Shown here one piece after another: positions 22,908-33,576 of a stretch of 64,000 nt of DNA. Source of the DNA: Ctenosaura bakeri. Lineage: Eukaryota; Chordata; Lepidosauria; Squamata; Iguanidae. The first letter of the stretch is position 1, and each line of letters starts with the position of its first letter. The notes under the pieces were generated by a model, which saw only the letters and a program-made list of their open reading frames with translations, was not told where the DNA came from and made no database searches. The DNA is taken from positions 1 through 64,000 of the forward strand of contig CAOLHI010001025.1 of assembly GCA_948474755.1 (NCBI GenBank). The letters are read 5' to 3'. The translations under genes were made by a program, and so were the position numbers.

Positions 22908-23316
22908 ATTACCCGTTTGCGCGGCTGGGGGGGTGGTGTCTCGCGCGAGAAGCCTCAGCCAGAACACTGCTGCTTCCCCGCTCCTTTGTCCCACAGGTCA
23001 CTTCCTGGTAGCACGACCGTTGTGCTAGCACCCTGCCCCTTCCTTTTGCAGCGCAGCCTGGGAGTTGTAGGCTGCGCTGGGGGAAGGAAGCACGACCGGG
23101 CCAGCTTATTCGGCGCACCACACGCAGGTAAGTGCGTGAGGGCCCTGCGAGCATTGCGCGATCACGCAGTATTTTCGGCTTAGAGCCGAAAATAAGAAAA
23201 TGCGCGAGCGTCCCGCTTTAGGTTCCTGCATGGGAGTGCGTCGTACGGACCGACGCTCCCATTTACACGACGCTCAAGGGGCCCTCACGCAAAAAAAATT
23301 GCGTGCGAAAAGGGCC
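22908..23316. mobile_element. GC-rich TIR element, copy G3 (left end truncated)
   Basis: Right end GCGTGCGAAAAGGGCC is intact; the left end starts at ACCCGTTTGCGCGGC, which corresponds to an inner position in copy G4, so the outer TIR is lost. Orientation is opposite to G4. It holds the hairpin ATTTTCGGCTTAGAGCCGAA and CAGGTAAGTG at 23125-23134 on the plus strand. Confidence 0.82.
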
Positions 23317-24385
23317 AGAGTATATATACTTGTGCAGTCCCCGGGTGGGAGGGAGCAATTTGCCTGTGTTACAGTGGGCCTGTTGTTAAATGGGATGTCC
23401 CCCAGGGTGTATTGTTAGCCAGGGGATATGCATAACAGTGCGTTAAGGACATTAGCAACCCATTGTATTGTTTCTTGTAGAGGGACCTCCAGAGTCTGGG
23501 TGGTGTTCACTGGCATGTTTTTAAGTCTTGATTTTAGTGTTCTTCAGTCCTGATAGCCAAATTTTGTTTACTTCACCATATTGTTCACTGCACAGGTTAT
23601 GCTGCAACGTTACACTGAAAATCTGTGTTTCTCCAATCCTCTTTCACCGTCCTCCCGATGCCAATGTTGCCACAAACAACAACAATAGGAACAACAACAA
23701 CAAACCACTTCCACTATAGGCTTTGTCACACAAGGCAGGTAAATCACAATTGTAGCAGTAAAATAGCATCTCTGGCTGTGACTTATCATTTCTTTGCTGG
23801 GACCCAAAACACGACCTCATTCCTCTTCTGTTGTTCTCCTGGTTGGAGATTGTTCAAAAAGTGTTCCTTTTATCAACACCAAAAAATCTGTTAATGACCT
23901 CCTTTATGAAAGAAACATTTCTCAAATGCTCTCCCACCAGGAGAACAACAGAAGAGGAATGAGGTCATATTTTGGGTCCCAGCAAAATATGTTATTACCC
24001 TGCTGTATTTGCGATTTGCCTTCCACGTGTGACAAGGCCCCTAGACAGAGAACAAGGAGGAAAACGGTGACTGAGAAGAAGGAACAACTTTATATACAGG
24101 AAAAAATAAAATACATAATTTATGAAAAATCATGTTATTCTCTACATTTATGAGACAGCAGTTCTAAGCATCTTCTAAAGCTTCCTTCATTTCTACCTAG
24201 CATAGAGTATAATAAACATTTCTGTTTCAATATGTACTTCTGAAAAAAACCCCAGATAACTAATTGTCTATTCCCATTGATTAATCTTAATAAAAAGACA
24301 TTCTATTTTATTTCAGAAATCGCATTTACTTTCAAAGACTTATGAGAAATGGTTGAGGTCCCTAATCGGAGCACTTTGATCCACT
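23317..24385. other. LPP intron with a local inverted repeat
   Basis: A segment around 23797-23845 (GACCTCATTCCTCTTCTGTTG) is inverted at 23940-23985 (CAACAGAAGAGGAATGAGGT); flanking AAATC.. and GCAAATC text is also inverted (23740 and 24012), which suggests a degenerate palindromic element of about 290 bp. No coding gene. Confidence 0.5.
23670..23703 (+). repeat. (AAC)n-like microsatellite
   Basis: Interrupted AACAACAAC run. Confidence 0.7.
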
Positions 24386-24434
24386 TTTAGCTGCCATGGC
24401 TGCAACCTACGGAATCCTAGAATTTGCAGTTTGG
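24385..24434. mobile_element. MITE fragment used as L1 target
   Basis: CATGGCTGCAACCTACGGAA followed by AATTTGCAGTTTGG resembles the arm of the older MITE seen at 37348-37805. Confidence 0.5.
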
Positions 24435-24984
24435 GGGTTTTAAATCTTTTTTTATTCAAAAGAAAATATTACCAAAACCGGCATTTCAACTGTATATTAT
24501 ACTAACTTACAATTATTCCAAAGATTACAAAAAAATTTATAAGCAAAACCAAACTATTATCAAGTAATACATCAAAACCAGTAATTTCTTATCGAGTTTT
24601 TCCAGTTCTTTATAACTGTCTATTACAATTATTAACTACCTTAAAAAATATGTATTTATATTCTCTTATTTCGTGTTCATACAAAGTCATTTCCTTCCTC
24701 CTATAGATTTTCATATAATATACAATATAGATGTTCCTAAAGTGCCCTTATAACTTATCTCCTATTCCATATTTCTATCTTCTTGGGTTTTCTCTAAACA
24801 AAAACAAAAACAAGCCTACTTCCCTTATTCACTTTCCTTGTGCATGTTGAGTATTCCCTAGATTGCAGTCCCTAAGTATAAATAAATCCTATATTTTCCC
24901 TCCTTAAGCTCTGTCTATTAAAATTTCTTTGATTTTATTTTATTATATTCTAATTTGTATTTCTAAGCCTGGATTAGCAAACAG
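24435..24984 (-). mobile_element. L1-like 3' fragment with 14-bp target duplication
   Basis: AATTTGCAGTTTGG stands on both sides (24421-24434 and 24985-24998). The minus strand ends with an AATAAA signal and an A-rich tail at the left edge. The 550-bp body is AT-rich without coding potential, as expected of a 3' UTR. The family is inferred from similarity in composition and layout to the L1 fragment at 38835-39531. Confidence 0.7.
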
Positions 24985-25611
24985 AATTTGCAGTTTGGAA
25001 AGACACTAAAATTCCCCAAAAGAATTCTCTTCGGAACTCTCCTCAAAATCCTTCTCCTATGTGTTTCTACTCTTCTGCACTTTCCAGAATTGAACATGGG
25101 AATCTGAAAGGAGGGGAGGGACCCCTGAAACTGTTTGCCTTGGGGGGCTTTATAAGCATTATTTTGGGGCTGGCAAAGGCACGGTACAAGGCTTCTGAGC
25201 ATCGTATCCCTTGCAAGGGGGCCAAAACCCCTTTGGGCAGCTGTGTTCCCGCTTTCCGCATCGCTCCCGCTTCCTTCGGCTCATGTGGTGCGCGGCGCCA
25301 CTTCTCCCTCCTCCGCGCCAAGTGTTTTCTTGACCAATTAGCAAGATAAGTTCATTTACACTCCCACCACTACTCCCACCTCTTGTGCCGGAGGCAGAGG
25401 GAACTGACACGCTTGGATTAAGTCTTTGAACGCCGGAGAACGTTTTGACAGCTAAGCGCCGATCTCGCGGAGACATCTTTTCTCCTCGGTTCTCCGAAAG
25501 GCCTTGCATTTATTGACTCCTCACCGCCGTCCTCCTCCTGACATCTTGCAGGTTGAATCCCGAAAATGCTCTCAAAGAAAGGAGCAGCCACAGCGGGAGC
25601 ACCTGCTCCGT

Positions 25612-26262
25612 TCATAGAATCATAGAATCATAGAAATGTAGAGTTGGAAGAGTCCCCAGGGGCCATCCAGTCCAACCCCCTGCCATGCAGGAACACCCTC
25701 AAAGCACTCCCTTTGACACATGGCCATCCAGCCTCGGCTTAAAAACCTCCAAAGAAGGAGGAGACTCCACCACACTCCGAGGCAGCCCATTCCACTGCCG
25801 GACAGCCCTGACTGTCAGGAAGTTCTTCCTGAGGTTCAAGTGGAATCTCCTTTCCTGCAGCTTGAATCCATTGCTCCTTGTCCTGGTCTCTGGAGCAGCA
25901 GAAAACAAGCCCTCTCCCTCCTCTACGTGGCATCCCTTCAAATATTTAAACATGGCTATCATGTCCCCTCTTAACCTTCTCTTCTGCAGACTAAACATCC
26001 CCAGCTCTCTAAGTCTATCCTCATAGGGCTTCATGGCTTCCAGGCCTCTCACCATTTTGGTCGCCCTCCTCTGGACTTGCTCCAGCTTGTCAATATCCTT
26101 CTTGAACTGGGGTGCCCAGAACTGGACACAATATTCAGGATGAGGTCTAACCAAAGCAGAGTAGAGTGGTACCAGTACCTCCCTCGATCCAGACACCATA
26201 CTCCTATTGATGCAGCCGAGAATTGCATTGGCTTTCTTGGCTGCCGCATCACACTACTGACT
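25612..26262 (-). mobile_element. CR1 LINE 3' end, young
   Basis: Minus strand keeps an open frame of about 166 codons with [35 protein letters not shown] and [20 protein letters not shown]. Ends (ATTCTATGA)n at the left. Confidence 0.93.
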
Positions 26263-26398
26263 CACCTTTTGGGACTTTTTTGAGAGGAAGCACTAAACAG
26301 TGTGACTTTCTCCACAGCCGCTGCTTTTAATCTGTGGATGTTTCACATTTAATTCTTTTTTATTTTTAAATGTCTTTCGACTCATTTATGTTCTACCG

Positions 26399-26950
26399 CA
26401 ACGGTTGTTAACCTTTTCTTTACCAGGGACCCCCTGTGGATATAAATTTGTGGCTGGGGACCCCCAAGACCTAACTCAAGATTTAAAAATTTAAATTCAA
26501 TTTAAATTAAATAAATACTTGAATATTTAAATCGAACTTAAATCCTAGGATTTAAAGGATTAAACCCTTTAATAAATAAATAAATATTTTTGGAAATTTA
26601 AATAAATTTCCCAAAATATTTATTTATTAAAGGCTTCTGGAGACTAGGATTCAAATGAAATGCTGGGCTACTCTGGGCAAGTCACATTCTCTCAGCCTCA
26701 GAGGAAGGCAAAGGAAACCCCCCTCTGTACAAATCCTGGCAAGAAAACCCCATTATTGGTTCACTTTAGGGTTGCCTTAAGTCAAAAGTGACCTGAAGGC
26801 AAACAAGGGAGAAGTTTCGGCACCCACCCCATCCCCACTGCCACATCCCTGTTGCTTCTCTTGGTGTGTCCAGCAGCAGGGCTTCGCAGACCCCCTGGGA
26901 AGGTTCCATGGATCGCTGGGGGTCCATGAATCCCTAGTTAAGAACTACTG
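26399..26950. mobile_element. hAT-type non-autonomous element
   Basis: Inverted ends CAACGGTTGTTAACC and AGTTAAGAACTACTG are hAT-like. Outside are TTCTACCG (26391-26398) and TTCTACTA (26951-26958), an 8-bp duplication with two differences. The interior includes a SINE (26627-26812) inserted later. Confidence 0.72.
26627..26812 (+). mobile_element. Sauria-type SINE nested in hAT
   Basis: Reads GGAGACTAGGATTCAAAT, GGCAAGTCACATTCTCTCAG and CAGAGGAAGGCAAAGG, then a BovB-like tail (AAGTGACCTGAAGGCAAAC). Same family as the copy at 51515-51745. Confidence 0.75.
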
Positions 26951-27025
26951 TTCTACTATATCATTGAATACAAGCACAATGAGCTAAATCCTATTGCGAC
27001 TGGGGTAGACCTACTGAAGCAATCA

Positions 27026-27190
27026 GGCCATTTCTGCACTACACTCTTATAGTGCCGTTACTCCACTTTCAACCTCCTGTGGAATCCTGGGGTCTGAGTT
27101 TAGGGAGGGGCCTTTAGGATTCTCAGCCAGAGAGCTCCTTGATCTCAGGAAACTACAAAGCCCAGAATTCCACCAGATGTTGTTGAACGT
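27026..27190. mobile_element. M-family MITE with longer centre
   Basis: Left arm GGCCATTTCTGCACTACACT; the centre carries TTCTCAGCCAGAGAGCTC, a segment also found in both Helitrons. The right arm is degraded. Confidence 0.7.
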
Positions 27191-27258
27191 GTATAACTTG
27201 TATAAGTTAACCCACTGGGTTTCCAGGGCTGAGTGAACCCTGGTCTCCCAGAGACCAA

Positions 27259-27672
27259 GGCCATTTCCGCACTAGACTGTTAATAGCGCTATGATGCCAC
27301 TTTCAACCTCCTATGGAATCCTGGGGTTTGCCGTTTTGGGAGGGGCCAACTGCAAACCCCAGGATTCCATAGGATGTTGAAAGTGGAATCATCATTTTTT
27401 ATTATTATTTTTTATTTATTTATTTGTATCCTGCCTCTCCATATGGATCGAGGTGGCGAACAACTTAGAAATAGCATGTATTTCAATACATTTTTCTATA
27501 CATGCCCCCAACAACCTGGGTACTCATTTTACCGACCTACGGAAGGATGGAAGGCTGAGTCAACCTTGGAGCCCGGCAGGATCGAACTCACAGCCTTGTG
27601 GCTTGCAGTACTGGCATTTAACCACTGCGCCACCAGGGCTCCCTGCTATAAGAGTGTAGTGTGGAACTGGCC
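27259..27672. mobile_element. M-family MITE interrupted by a SINE
   Basis: Left arm GGCCATTTCCGCACTAGACT and right arm AGTGTAGTGTGGAACTGGCC belong to one element; the right arm is cut at TGGAATCAT by the SINE at 27394-27644. Confidence 0.8.
27394..27644 (-). mobile_element. tRNA-type SINE (S family), complete
   Basis: On the minus strand: GGAGCCCTGGTGGCGCAGTG (A box), GGCTGTGAGTTCGATCCTGC (B box), GGTCGGTAAAATGAGTACCC, CCATATGGAGAGGC and an (AAAT)n tail. Confidence 0.92.
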
Positions 27673-27998
27673 CTAGTCTCTGGAAAGCAGAAAACAGGTT
27701 TGCTCCATCCTCCATATGACATCCCTTCAAATATTTATACATAACTGTCAAGTTACCTCGACCTTCTGTCTTCCAGCCTAAAGGTGCCCAGCTCCCTAAG
27801 CTGCTCCTCAGAGGGTCTCATGGCTCCCAGGCCTTTTACCATTTTGGTCGCCCTCCTCTGGGCACGTTCCAGCTTGTCCATATCCTTCCTGAACTGTGGT
27901 GCGACCAGAATTGACCCAATATTCCAGCTGAGGTCTGACCAAAGCAGAACAGAGTGGTACTATTGTTTCCCCCAGTCTAGGCACTATACACTGTCAGG
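27673..27998 (-). mobile_element. CR1 LINE internal fragment
   Basis: Carries AGTCTCTGGAAAGCAGAAAAC and, toward the right, GTCGCCCTCCTCTGGGCACG, the region of VQRRATKMV. No 3' tail. Confidence 0.82.
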
Positions 27999-27999
27999 G

Positions 28000-28965
28000 C
28001 ACCAGAGGGCTGAGAGGTAATACTGAAATGCAATCAATCAGTCAATCAATCGGATGGCACAGGATTAATTGGAGACATTGGATGATGTACAAGGTCTGAG
28101 ACTTCCTAACTTATTCCTCCCCAAACATGGCTGTAAAAACCTGCAGGGGGACAAGAGAAGGCCCAGGGGGTCACCAAATGGAAAAAAGCTAGGTCCTCGT
28201 TGCTTTGCTCCCCTTCCCACCCTTTCGCTTTTCCCGCACTTCCGACAAAGATGGATCCCGTGTTCTGGCAAAGGCCCGGGAAGGCCAAGTCTCCCCTTCC
28301 TCTCTCCTCCCCGCCTCGCCCCACACCACCCAACTGCAATTAGACTCCCGGTAAATGTGGGAAGCCATGCGCAAGGAACACAATGTTCACAGCTGCCACT
28401 CTTGGTTAAATAATTAGTCAATATTACGCTTCAGATGCTGCCCCCGGTGCTCCTGCCAATCTGGATGGGGAGGAGAATGCGTGTCCTTACGTTACACCGA
28501 TGACGGTTCGTTCCAGTTGGAGATGACACGCTGGCCCCTGCGAAGCTGAGGTCAACCCCTTACTAATCCAGTTAGATTGCTAAATGTAAATCAAAGCTCA
28601 GGAGGATTTAAAAGGAGGGGCGGGGAGGGGAGAGACAACCCTCGAAAGCCGTGTGTGCAGGAAGCCACCCTCTTTCCGCCTCCCTGCTTTTCAAGTTGCT
28701 TTTCTACCCCACTTCTTTTTTAAAGAAAAATGAATAAACCAAAGTACAAAATCCAGGAAGTCTGCTAATTGGCACAGAGTCACAGGCAACCCTTTTTGCT
28801 TTTTCCACTCACTGGGCTAAAAAGACACAAGTGACCAAGACAGCCAGAGGTGGTCAAATAATTGGATGTGTGCGTTTTCCTCTTTTTTCCCCCACCCTCT
28901 TTTATTCAGTCTGCACGATCATGATGGTCCTGAAGGTTGGAGACTTTGGTTGTGAGTACTTTGAG
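28000..28965. other. LPP intron, apparently single-copy
   Basis: No repeat of the families seen elsewhere. Two overlapping antiparallel open frames of 114-118 codons at 28065-28421 lack domains and are judged chance. Unusual only for being repeat-free. Confidence 0.4.
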
Positions 28966-28969
28966 GAAG

Positions 28970-29170
28970 ACAGCCAGCATAGTATAATAGTTTGAGTGTT
29001 GGACTATGAACCTGGAAACTAGAGTTCAATTCAATTCCCCTTCGCTCAGCCCTGGAAACCCACCGGGTGACCCTGGGTGTGTCACACACTCTCAGCTCCT
29101 CCAAAAACCCCATGACAGGTTCACCTTAGAGGGGGTCAGTGTAAGTTTGAAATGACTACCCAATGGTAAC
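28970..29170 (+). mobile_element. Sauria-type SINE, degenerate
   Basis: GTTTGAGTGTTGGACTATGA, CCTGGAAACCCACCGGGTGA and CACACTCTCAGC in SINE order; tail degraded. Confidence 0.7.
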
Positions 29171-29259
29171 AACTTTGAGGACAGGAGATAAGCTGCCCAG
29201 TTTGGACAAAATGGTCTGCCTCATCAATCTCTCCCAAGAATGGGCGATGCATGGCCGAG

Positions 29260-29560
29260 CAATATCAGAATGGGATCAAGTTGGGATGAGTTATTGATGA
29301 GGAGGAACAGCCAAGCGAGGAGAGGTTGTGGCAGTTGCCTCTTGCCTGGGTCTGCTGGAAAGGTTGTGATTCAGTGCCCCCGCTTGCCGAGTTTATGGAA
29401 TGCAACTTCCTTCTGCACTCAGTTTGCAGCAACTGAAGTAACCTGGGGGAGGGAGTGGGAGGAGGAGAGGAAACTGGGACATCTTAGAAGCAGCGGGAAA
29501 AGTGGGACAGCAGAGGAATAAATGCAACTGTCCCTAGGAAATTAGGACAGTTGGAGAATA
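29260..29560 (-). repeat. Unclassified dispersed repeat, copy 2
   Basis: Reverse complement shows AGTTGCTGCAAACTGAGTGC and GATGTCCCAGTTTCC in the order seen at 13430-13500 and 37325-37870. Confidence 0.5.
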
Positions 29561-29704
29561 TGCTCCCCCTGAGACCATGAGTGAAGGCAGGATATAGCAC
29601 AGCAGAGGAATACATGTGGACAACATGTGGCCTTAAAGGCTGCTTCTGCTGCCCTTGGACTACTCCTAAAAGAAGAAGAAAAGCCTAGAATAGAGTTGTT
29701 TTCT

Positions 29705-30058
29705 TTTGTTTGGCTGCTGTATCACACAGCTGACTCATGTTTAGCTTGTGGTCTGCTAAGAACCCTAGATCCTTTTCACACATGCTGCTTGCAAGGTAAA
29801 TGTCACCCATTTTATATTTATACATTTCATTTTTTTTCCTGCCTGAATGTTGTACCTTAACTTTCTCCCTGCTGAAATTCATTTTCCTAGCTTTGGCCCA
29901 GCTCACCAATGTTTTAAAGTCATTTTGAATCCTCAGCCTATCCTCTGGGATATTATCTACCTCTCCTAATTTGGTTTCATCTCCAAATTTGAGAAGCATC
30001 TCATCATATGAGTCATTTATGGCGATGCTGAACAACACCAGAGACTCATTCAAACTTC
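29705..30058 (-). mobile_element. CR1 LINE fragment covering the RT catalytic segment
   Basis: Minus strand encodes LKFGDETKL (in place of the usual FADDTKL catalytic region), LVSWAKARKMNFSREKV, YKMGDIYLASSMCEKDLG and [15 protein letters not shown]. This is upstream of the region present in most CR1 copies here, and the 3' end is missing. Confidence 0.85.
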
Positions 30059-30087
30059 ACGACTGTCATCCTGTGATTCTTCTTCTA

Positions 30088-30155
30088 ACTGTCATGGTTC
30101 CATCCTGTGGGAATTCTGGGGTTTTCAGTTTAGGGAAGGGTGGTTTAGAATTCTC
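30088..30155. mobile_element. M-family MITE remnant
   Basis: CATCCTGTGGGAATTCTGGGG and AGTTTAGGGAAGG match part of one MITE arm. Confidence 0.5.
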
Positions 30156-30330
30156 AAAACTGTGTGGCAGTGCAACAGCCTACCTCCGAAAGTGATCTCT
30201 CCTTTTTTGGAGACTTTTAAGCAGAGGTTGGATGGCCCACTTCTCCAGGTGAAGATTCCTGAGCTGGTGGGAGGTAAGACTAGATGACCCCTGGAGTCAT
30301 TTCCCATTCAAACCTTCTGTGATCCTGTTA
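30156..30330 (+). mobile_element. CR1 LINE 3' tail, old
   Basis: GTGTGGCAGTGCAACAGCCT, TTTTAAGCAGAGGTTGGATG and GGTGGGAGG..AGACTAGATGA follow CR1 order; divergent subfamily. Confidence 0.7.
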
Positions 30331-30868
30331 TTCTACACTCCCTGTACAACAGCAAATATCTTAGGCCAGTCTTCTGTAATTTGGTACTCTCCAAAAAGTG
30401 CTGGTCTAAAACTTTCAAGGGTTAACGTGGCTACAAAGGTACCAGTGATGACCCAACCTATCTAGTAGGCACAGGGTTGGGGAAAGCTGCCTTTGGAAAT
30501 GTGTCTGGATTCCATGAGGCTGCCTTCTCCAGTTCAGCCATTTTGCAAAGCCATGCCAAGTGGCAGGAGCTCTTTGCTCTCAGGTGGTGAAAGGGTTTTA
30601 TGAATCCTTCCAGTCACCATACTTAACCGGCAGTTTGCTTGGGATTTATTTATAGATTAATTTAAAGAGTGTGAGGTCAGAAACGGGAAGGGCAAACGCA
30701 AAAGGGACACAGTGCCCTCTGAAAGGGGGTAGGAGTCAGAATTTCAGAGCCTTCAGCTTTTCTCAGTCACAGGACATGCTGTGCCCGCTAGAACTCTCTT
30801 TTCCGCAGAGCTCTTAAAGGTACAGGAGGTAGCGTCTTCAGGAGCTGCGCTGAAGGTCACCATCCTGC
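30330..30868. other. LPP intron, no recognised feature
   Basis: No gene, RNA gene or repeat recognised. Confidence 0.4.
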
Positions 30869-30869
30869 T

Positions 30870-32128
30870 CCCAGTTATATTTAAGTCCTTTACGCCAAGT
30901 CTCAAGTCGAGTCTCAAGTTTCTACCATCAAGTCTCAAGTCTTTCCAAGATACTTTCAAGATACTTCCAAGGGCTTTTCCGCACTTTGGGGGGGGGAAAC
31001 GGGGCAGTCCATTACTCACCAGACTGGCCCGCTCCCCCCCCCGATGATCCACGCCGATCCGGAGCAGCGCGTCCCCGCGCTATGCACTCTCTGGGGACGA
31101 AAATGGAGGCTTCTGGTTGGTGGAGGCTCTCCACCAACCGGAGGAGCTCGCCAGCCAGAAGTCCAACCCCGGAAGATCTGCAGGGTCGTGCTGGCGCGAG
31201 CCTGCAAATCTATACTTTTGCACAGCGATGGACTGGGGCGTGCTGGGCTATTGAAAGTCCTGTTTCAATCAGACTTTCAATAGCATGGTGAACGTCCAGT
31301 TATGGGTGTTCTGGAGCGGGCTGAAGTCCGGACATACGGTAAGTAGTCCGAACTCAGTTCGCCCCCAAATGCAAATGTCCTCGCGGGAGGACGCTCCACC
31401 CCGTTTTAAGAACCAAGTGCGGAAAAGCCCCAAGATACTTTCAAGTCAAGTCTCAAGTCTGGGACGCAACTTTATACCCAAACCAAAATCCCAGAATTAT
31501 TGGACAGAGTCGATTAAAGTCAGTCTTAACGATTTAAGCGGAGTCAGCCCTCCACATTTGTGGTTTTGTCATCTGCAGCTTCGGATGCGGGGAATAGGAT
31601 CCTTATTACTTCCCATTTCCAAAACTGGAGGATTTTTCCAAAGTGGGGAATAGGATCCTATCTTACTACCCAGTACTGAAGCTCCAAAAGCTTTAGAAGG
31701 AAGGATCCTTCTCACTAAAGCCCGTTGCCCAATGCATTTGCTGTTCCCCTTTGAGAAACACACCCTGAGCTCTGGGGGCGAGTCTTGCCTCCTGCTTTTA
31801 GGATCAGTTTCAGAAGACTCTTCCAATATGCAGCAGGAACAGGCTGCTGAGCAGACCTCAAGCCCACCTCAAGCCCACCGCTTAACCCATTTGCTGCTCC
31901 CCACTGAGAAATGCACCCACACTTTGGGCTTGAGACAGATCGCCATGTGACTAGTAGGCAAAAAGAGATAGAGGTGTTCTTCAAAGTTGTAAGGTTTCAG
32001 GATGAATCTGTTATGTTACTGAACCAAGGGCCGCATGTCAGTCAATAAAAATATACAAGTCTCAGCTTAAGTCACCAAAGCAACTTAAGTCCGACTTGAG
32101 TCTGAGTCAACTCGAGTCTACATCACTG
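30870..32128. repeat. AAGTCTCAAGTC-rich repeat element
   Basis: Many copies of AAGTCTCAAGTC, CAAGATACTTTCAAG and GACTTGAGTCTGAGTC at both ends of the block (30885-30970 and 31431-31470, then 32055-32125, ending CATCACTG). It looks like a single old transposon with simple-repeat-like ends. The centre contains later insertions. Confidence 0.5.
30971..31430. mobile_element. GC-rich TIR element, copy G9
   Basis: Ends GGGCTTTTCCGCACTT and AAGTGCGGAAAAGCCC are inverted. CAA is duplicated outside (30968-30970 and 31431-31433), and the AAGATACTT repeat text resumes after it. The interior differs from G2/G6 but is also CpG-rich and holds TACTCACCAG (31014-31023), a donor-like word on the minus strand. 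Confidence 0.85.
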
Positions 32129-32221
32129 CCCAGTTGTAACGGGGGGGGGGGAATCACATATTGTGGGCCACACATTGTGGATGCCCTCCAAATTTTAGCT
32201 TCAATTTTAAAGGAACGATGG

Positions 32222-32420
32222 AACATCTTGTTGTTGTGTGCCTTCAACTTATGGAGACCTTAAAGGGATTTTCTTGACAAGATTTCTCCCGAGGAGATTC
32301 ACCGGGCCCTTCTTCCTTGCCCAAGGCCATCCAGGGGGTCTCCGTGGCTGAGCAAGGATTTGAACTCTGATCTCCCAGTGTCCTAGTTCAACACTCAAGT
32401 ACTATCCCTCACTGGCTCAG
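32222..32420 (-). mobile_element. Sauria-type SINE, cluster member 1
   Basis: Plus strand: TTGTTGTGTGCCTTCAACTT (tail), TTGCCCAAGGCCATCCAGGG, GGCTGAGCAAGGATTTGAAC (B-box side). Minus orientation. Confidence 0.75.
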
Positions 32421-32479
32421 TGCAAGGTGTAGGTCTCTTCTAAAGAAACGTCAAAAAGAGTTTTTAAAAATGCAAGGTG

Positions 32480-32800
32480 GTTGCTTGTTATGACAAGCCA
32501 TTAAGTAGACTCAGGCAGAATGGTGACCCTTTCCTATGGTTTTCTTGGCAAGAGTTCTTCATTCCAGGGGATTTTTATCCTGGGCCATTCCCGCACTAGC
32601 CTGTTATAGCGCGATGATTCCACTTTCAACATCCTCTGGAATCCTGGGGCCGGCTGGCCCCTCCCAAAACTGCAAACCCCAGGATTCCAGAGGATGTTGA
32701 AAGTGGAATCATCGCGCTATAACAGGCTAGTGTGGAAATGACCCTGGTCTCTTGAAGTCCCAATCAAACACTCAAACTGCTATGCTGCACTGCCTCTTGT
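32480..32800 (-). mobile_element. Sauria-type SINE, cluster member 2, interrupted by MITE
   Basis: Left part GCTTGTTATGACAAGCC and TTTTCTTGGCAAGAGTT; right part GAAGTCCCAATCAAACACTC. The M-family MITE at 32583-32743 separates the two. Confidence 0.65.
32583..32743. mobile_element. M-family MITE, complete, CTG target duplication
   Basis: GGCCATTCCCGCACTAGCCT and AGGCTAGTGTGGAAATGACC are inverted ends. CTG flanks both sides (32580-32582, 32744-32746). The arms are almost perfectly complementary around a short GGCCGGCTGGCC centre, so the whole 161 bp folds into one hairpin. Confidence 0.92.
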
Positions 32801-32809
32801 ACAGTTTCT

Positions 32810-33385
32810 TTTGTGGGGGGGGAGATTTATTCAGAGGAAGTTTGCCATTCCTTCTTCCAAGTCTGAGAGAGTGGACCTTGCCCCAAATCATCTGGCGCAT
32901 TTCCCCGACTGGCTGGGGATTTGAACCCTGGTCTCCCAAAATCCTAGCTCAATGCTCACACCAGCAAACCATGTTGGATCTCCTTCATGAGATCCATTCT
33001 GAGGAGTGTTGCCCTTGCTTTCCTCTGAGGCTGAGAAAGTGTTGCTTGCCCAAGATTACCCACTGGATTTTTACAACTGATCAGAGATTCAAACCCTGGT
33101 CTTTGGCAGTCCTAAATCAACACTCAAACCACTACACCATTCTGCCTCTCACAAGGTCTTTTTGGGCCAGATCTACTGAAAAGGGGTTTGCCATTGTTTT
33201 CCTCTGAGGCTGGGAGTGTGTGACATTTCAACCCCATTTTAGGGATTTTTTGGCAAGATTAATTTAGAGCAGGTTTGCTATGGCTTCCTAAGAGAATGTG
33301 ACTTGCCCAATGGGCTTTTATGGCTCAATAGGGATTCAAACCCAAAGCTCCTTGAGTCTTAGCTCAGCACTGAAACCACTGCTTC
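32810..33385 (-). mobile_element. Three further Sauria-type SINE fragments in minus orientation
   Basis: Fragments at about 32820-32980, 32985-33150 and 33160-33385 each show TTTGCCATTCC/GCCCTTGCTTTCCTC text, then CTGAGA.AGTG and GATT(C/T)AAACCCTGGTCT(T/C), and end with AAACCACTAC-like text. All lie in one orientation. Confidence 0.7.
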
Positions 33386-33532
33386 CGGGTGTTGCACCTA
33401 TTTCGGCTGTAAATCTCAGCACCTTGGAAAGTTCCTTTTCACTGTCCCACTGTTGCTTTTCACTGTCCCAATGACATGGGATTTACTGGCCTTCAATGCC
33501 CCCTGTCCCAATTACAATAACACAATCCTAGA

Positions 33533-33555
33533 ATCATAGAGTTGGAAGACACATG
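33533..33555 (-). mobile_element. CR1 LINE 3' extremity
   Basis: GAATCATAGAGTTGGAAGAC only; abuts the next CR1. Confidence 0.6.
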
Positions 33556-33576
33556 AAGGGACCCCCATTCAAAGTC

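Noticed and set aside
28065..28421. Overlapping antiparallel frames of 114-118 codons
   Set aside because: No domain, no splice context and no initiation context; mutual overlap suggests chance.
32222..33385. CRISPR-like or satellite array
   Set aside because: The repeated units are tRNA-derived SINE fragments in a vertebrate intron; no regular spacers.
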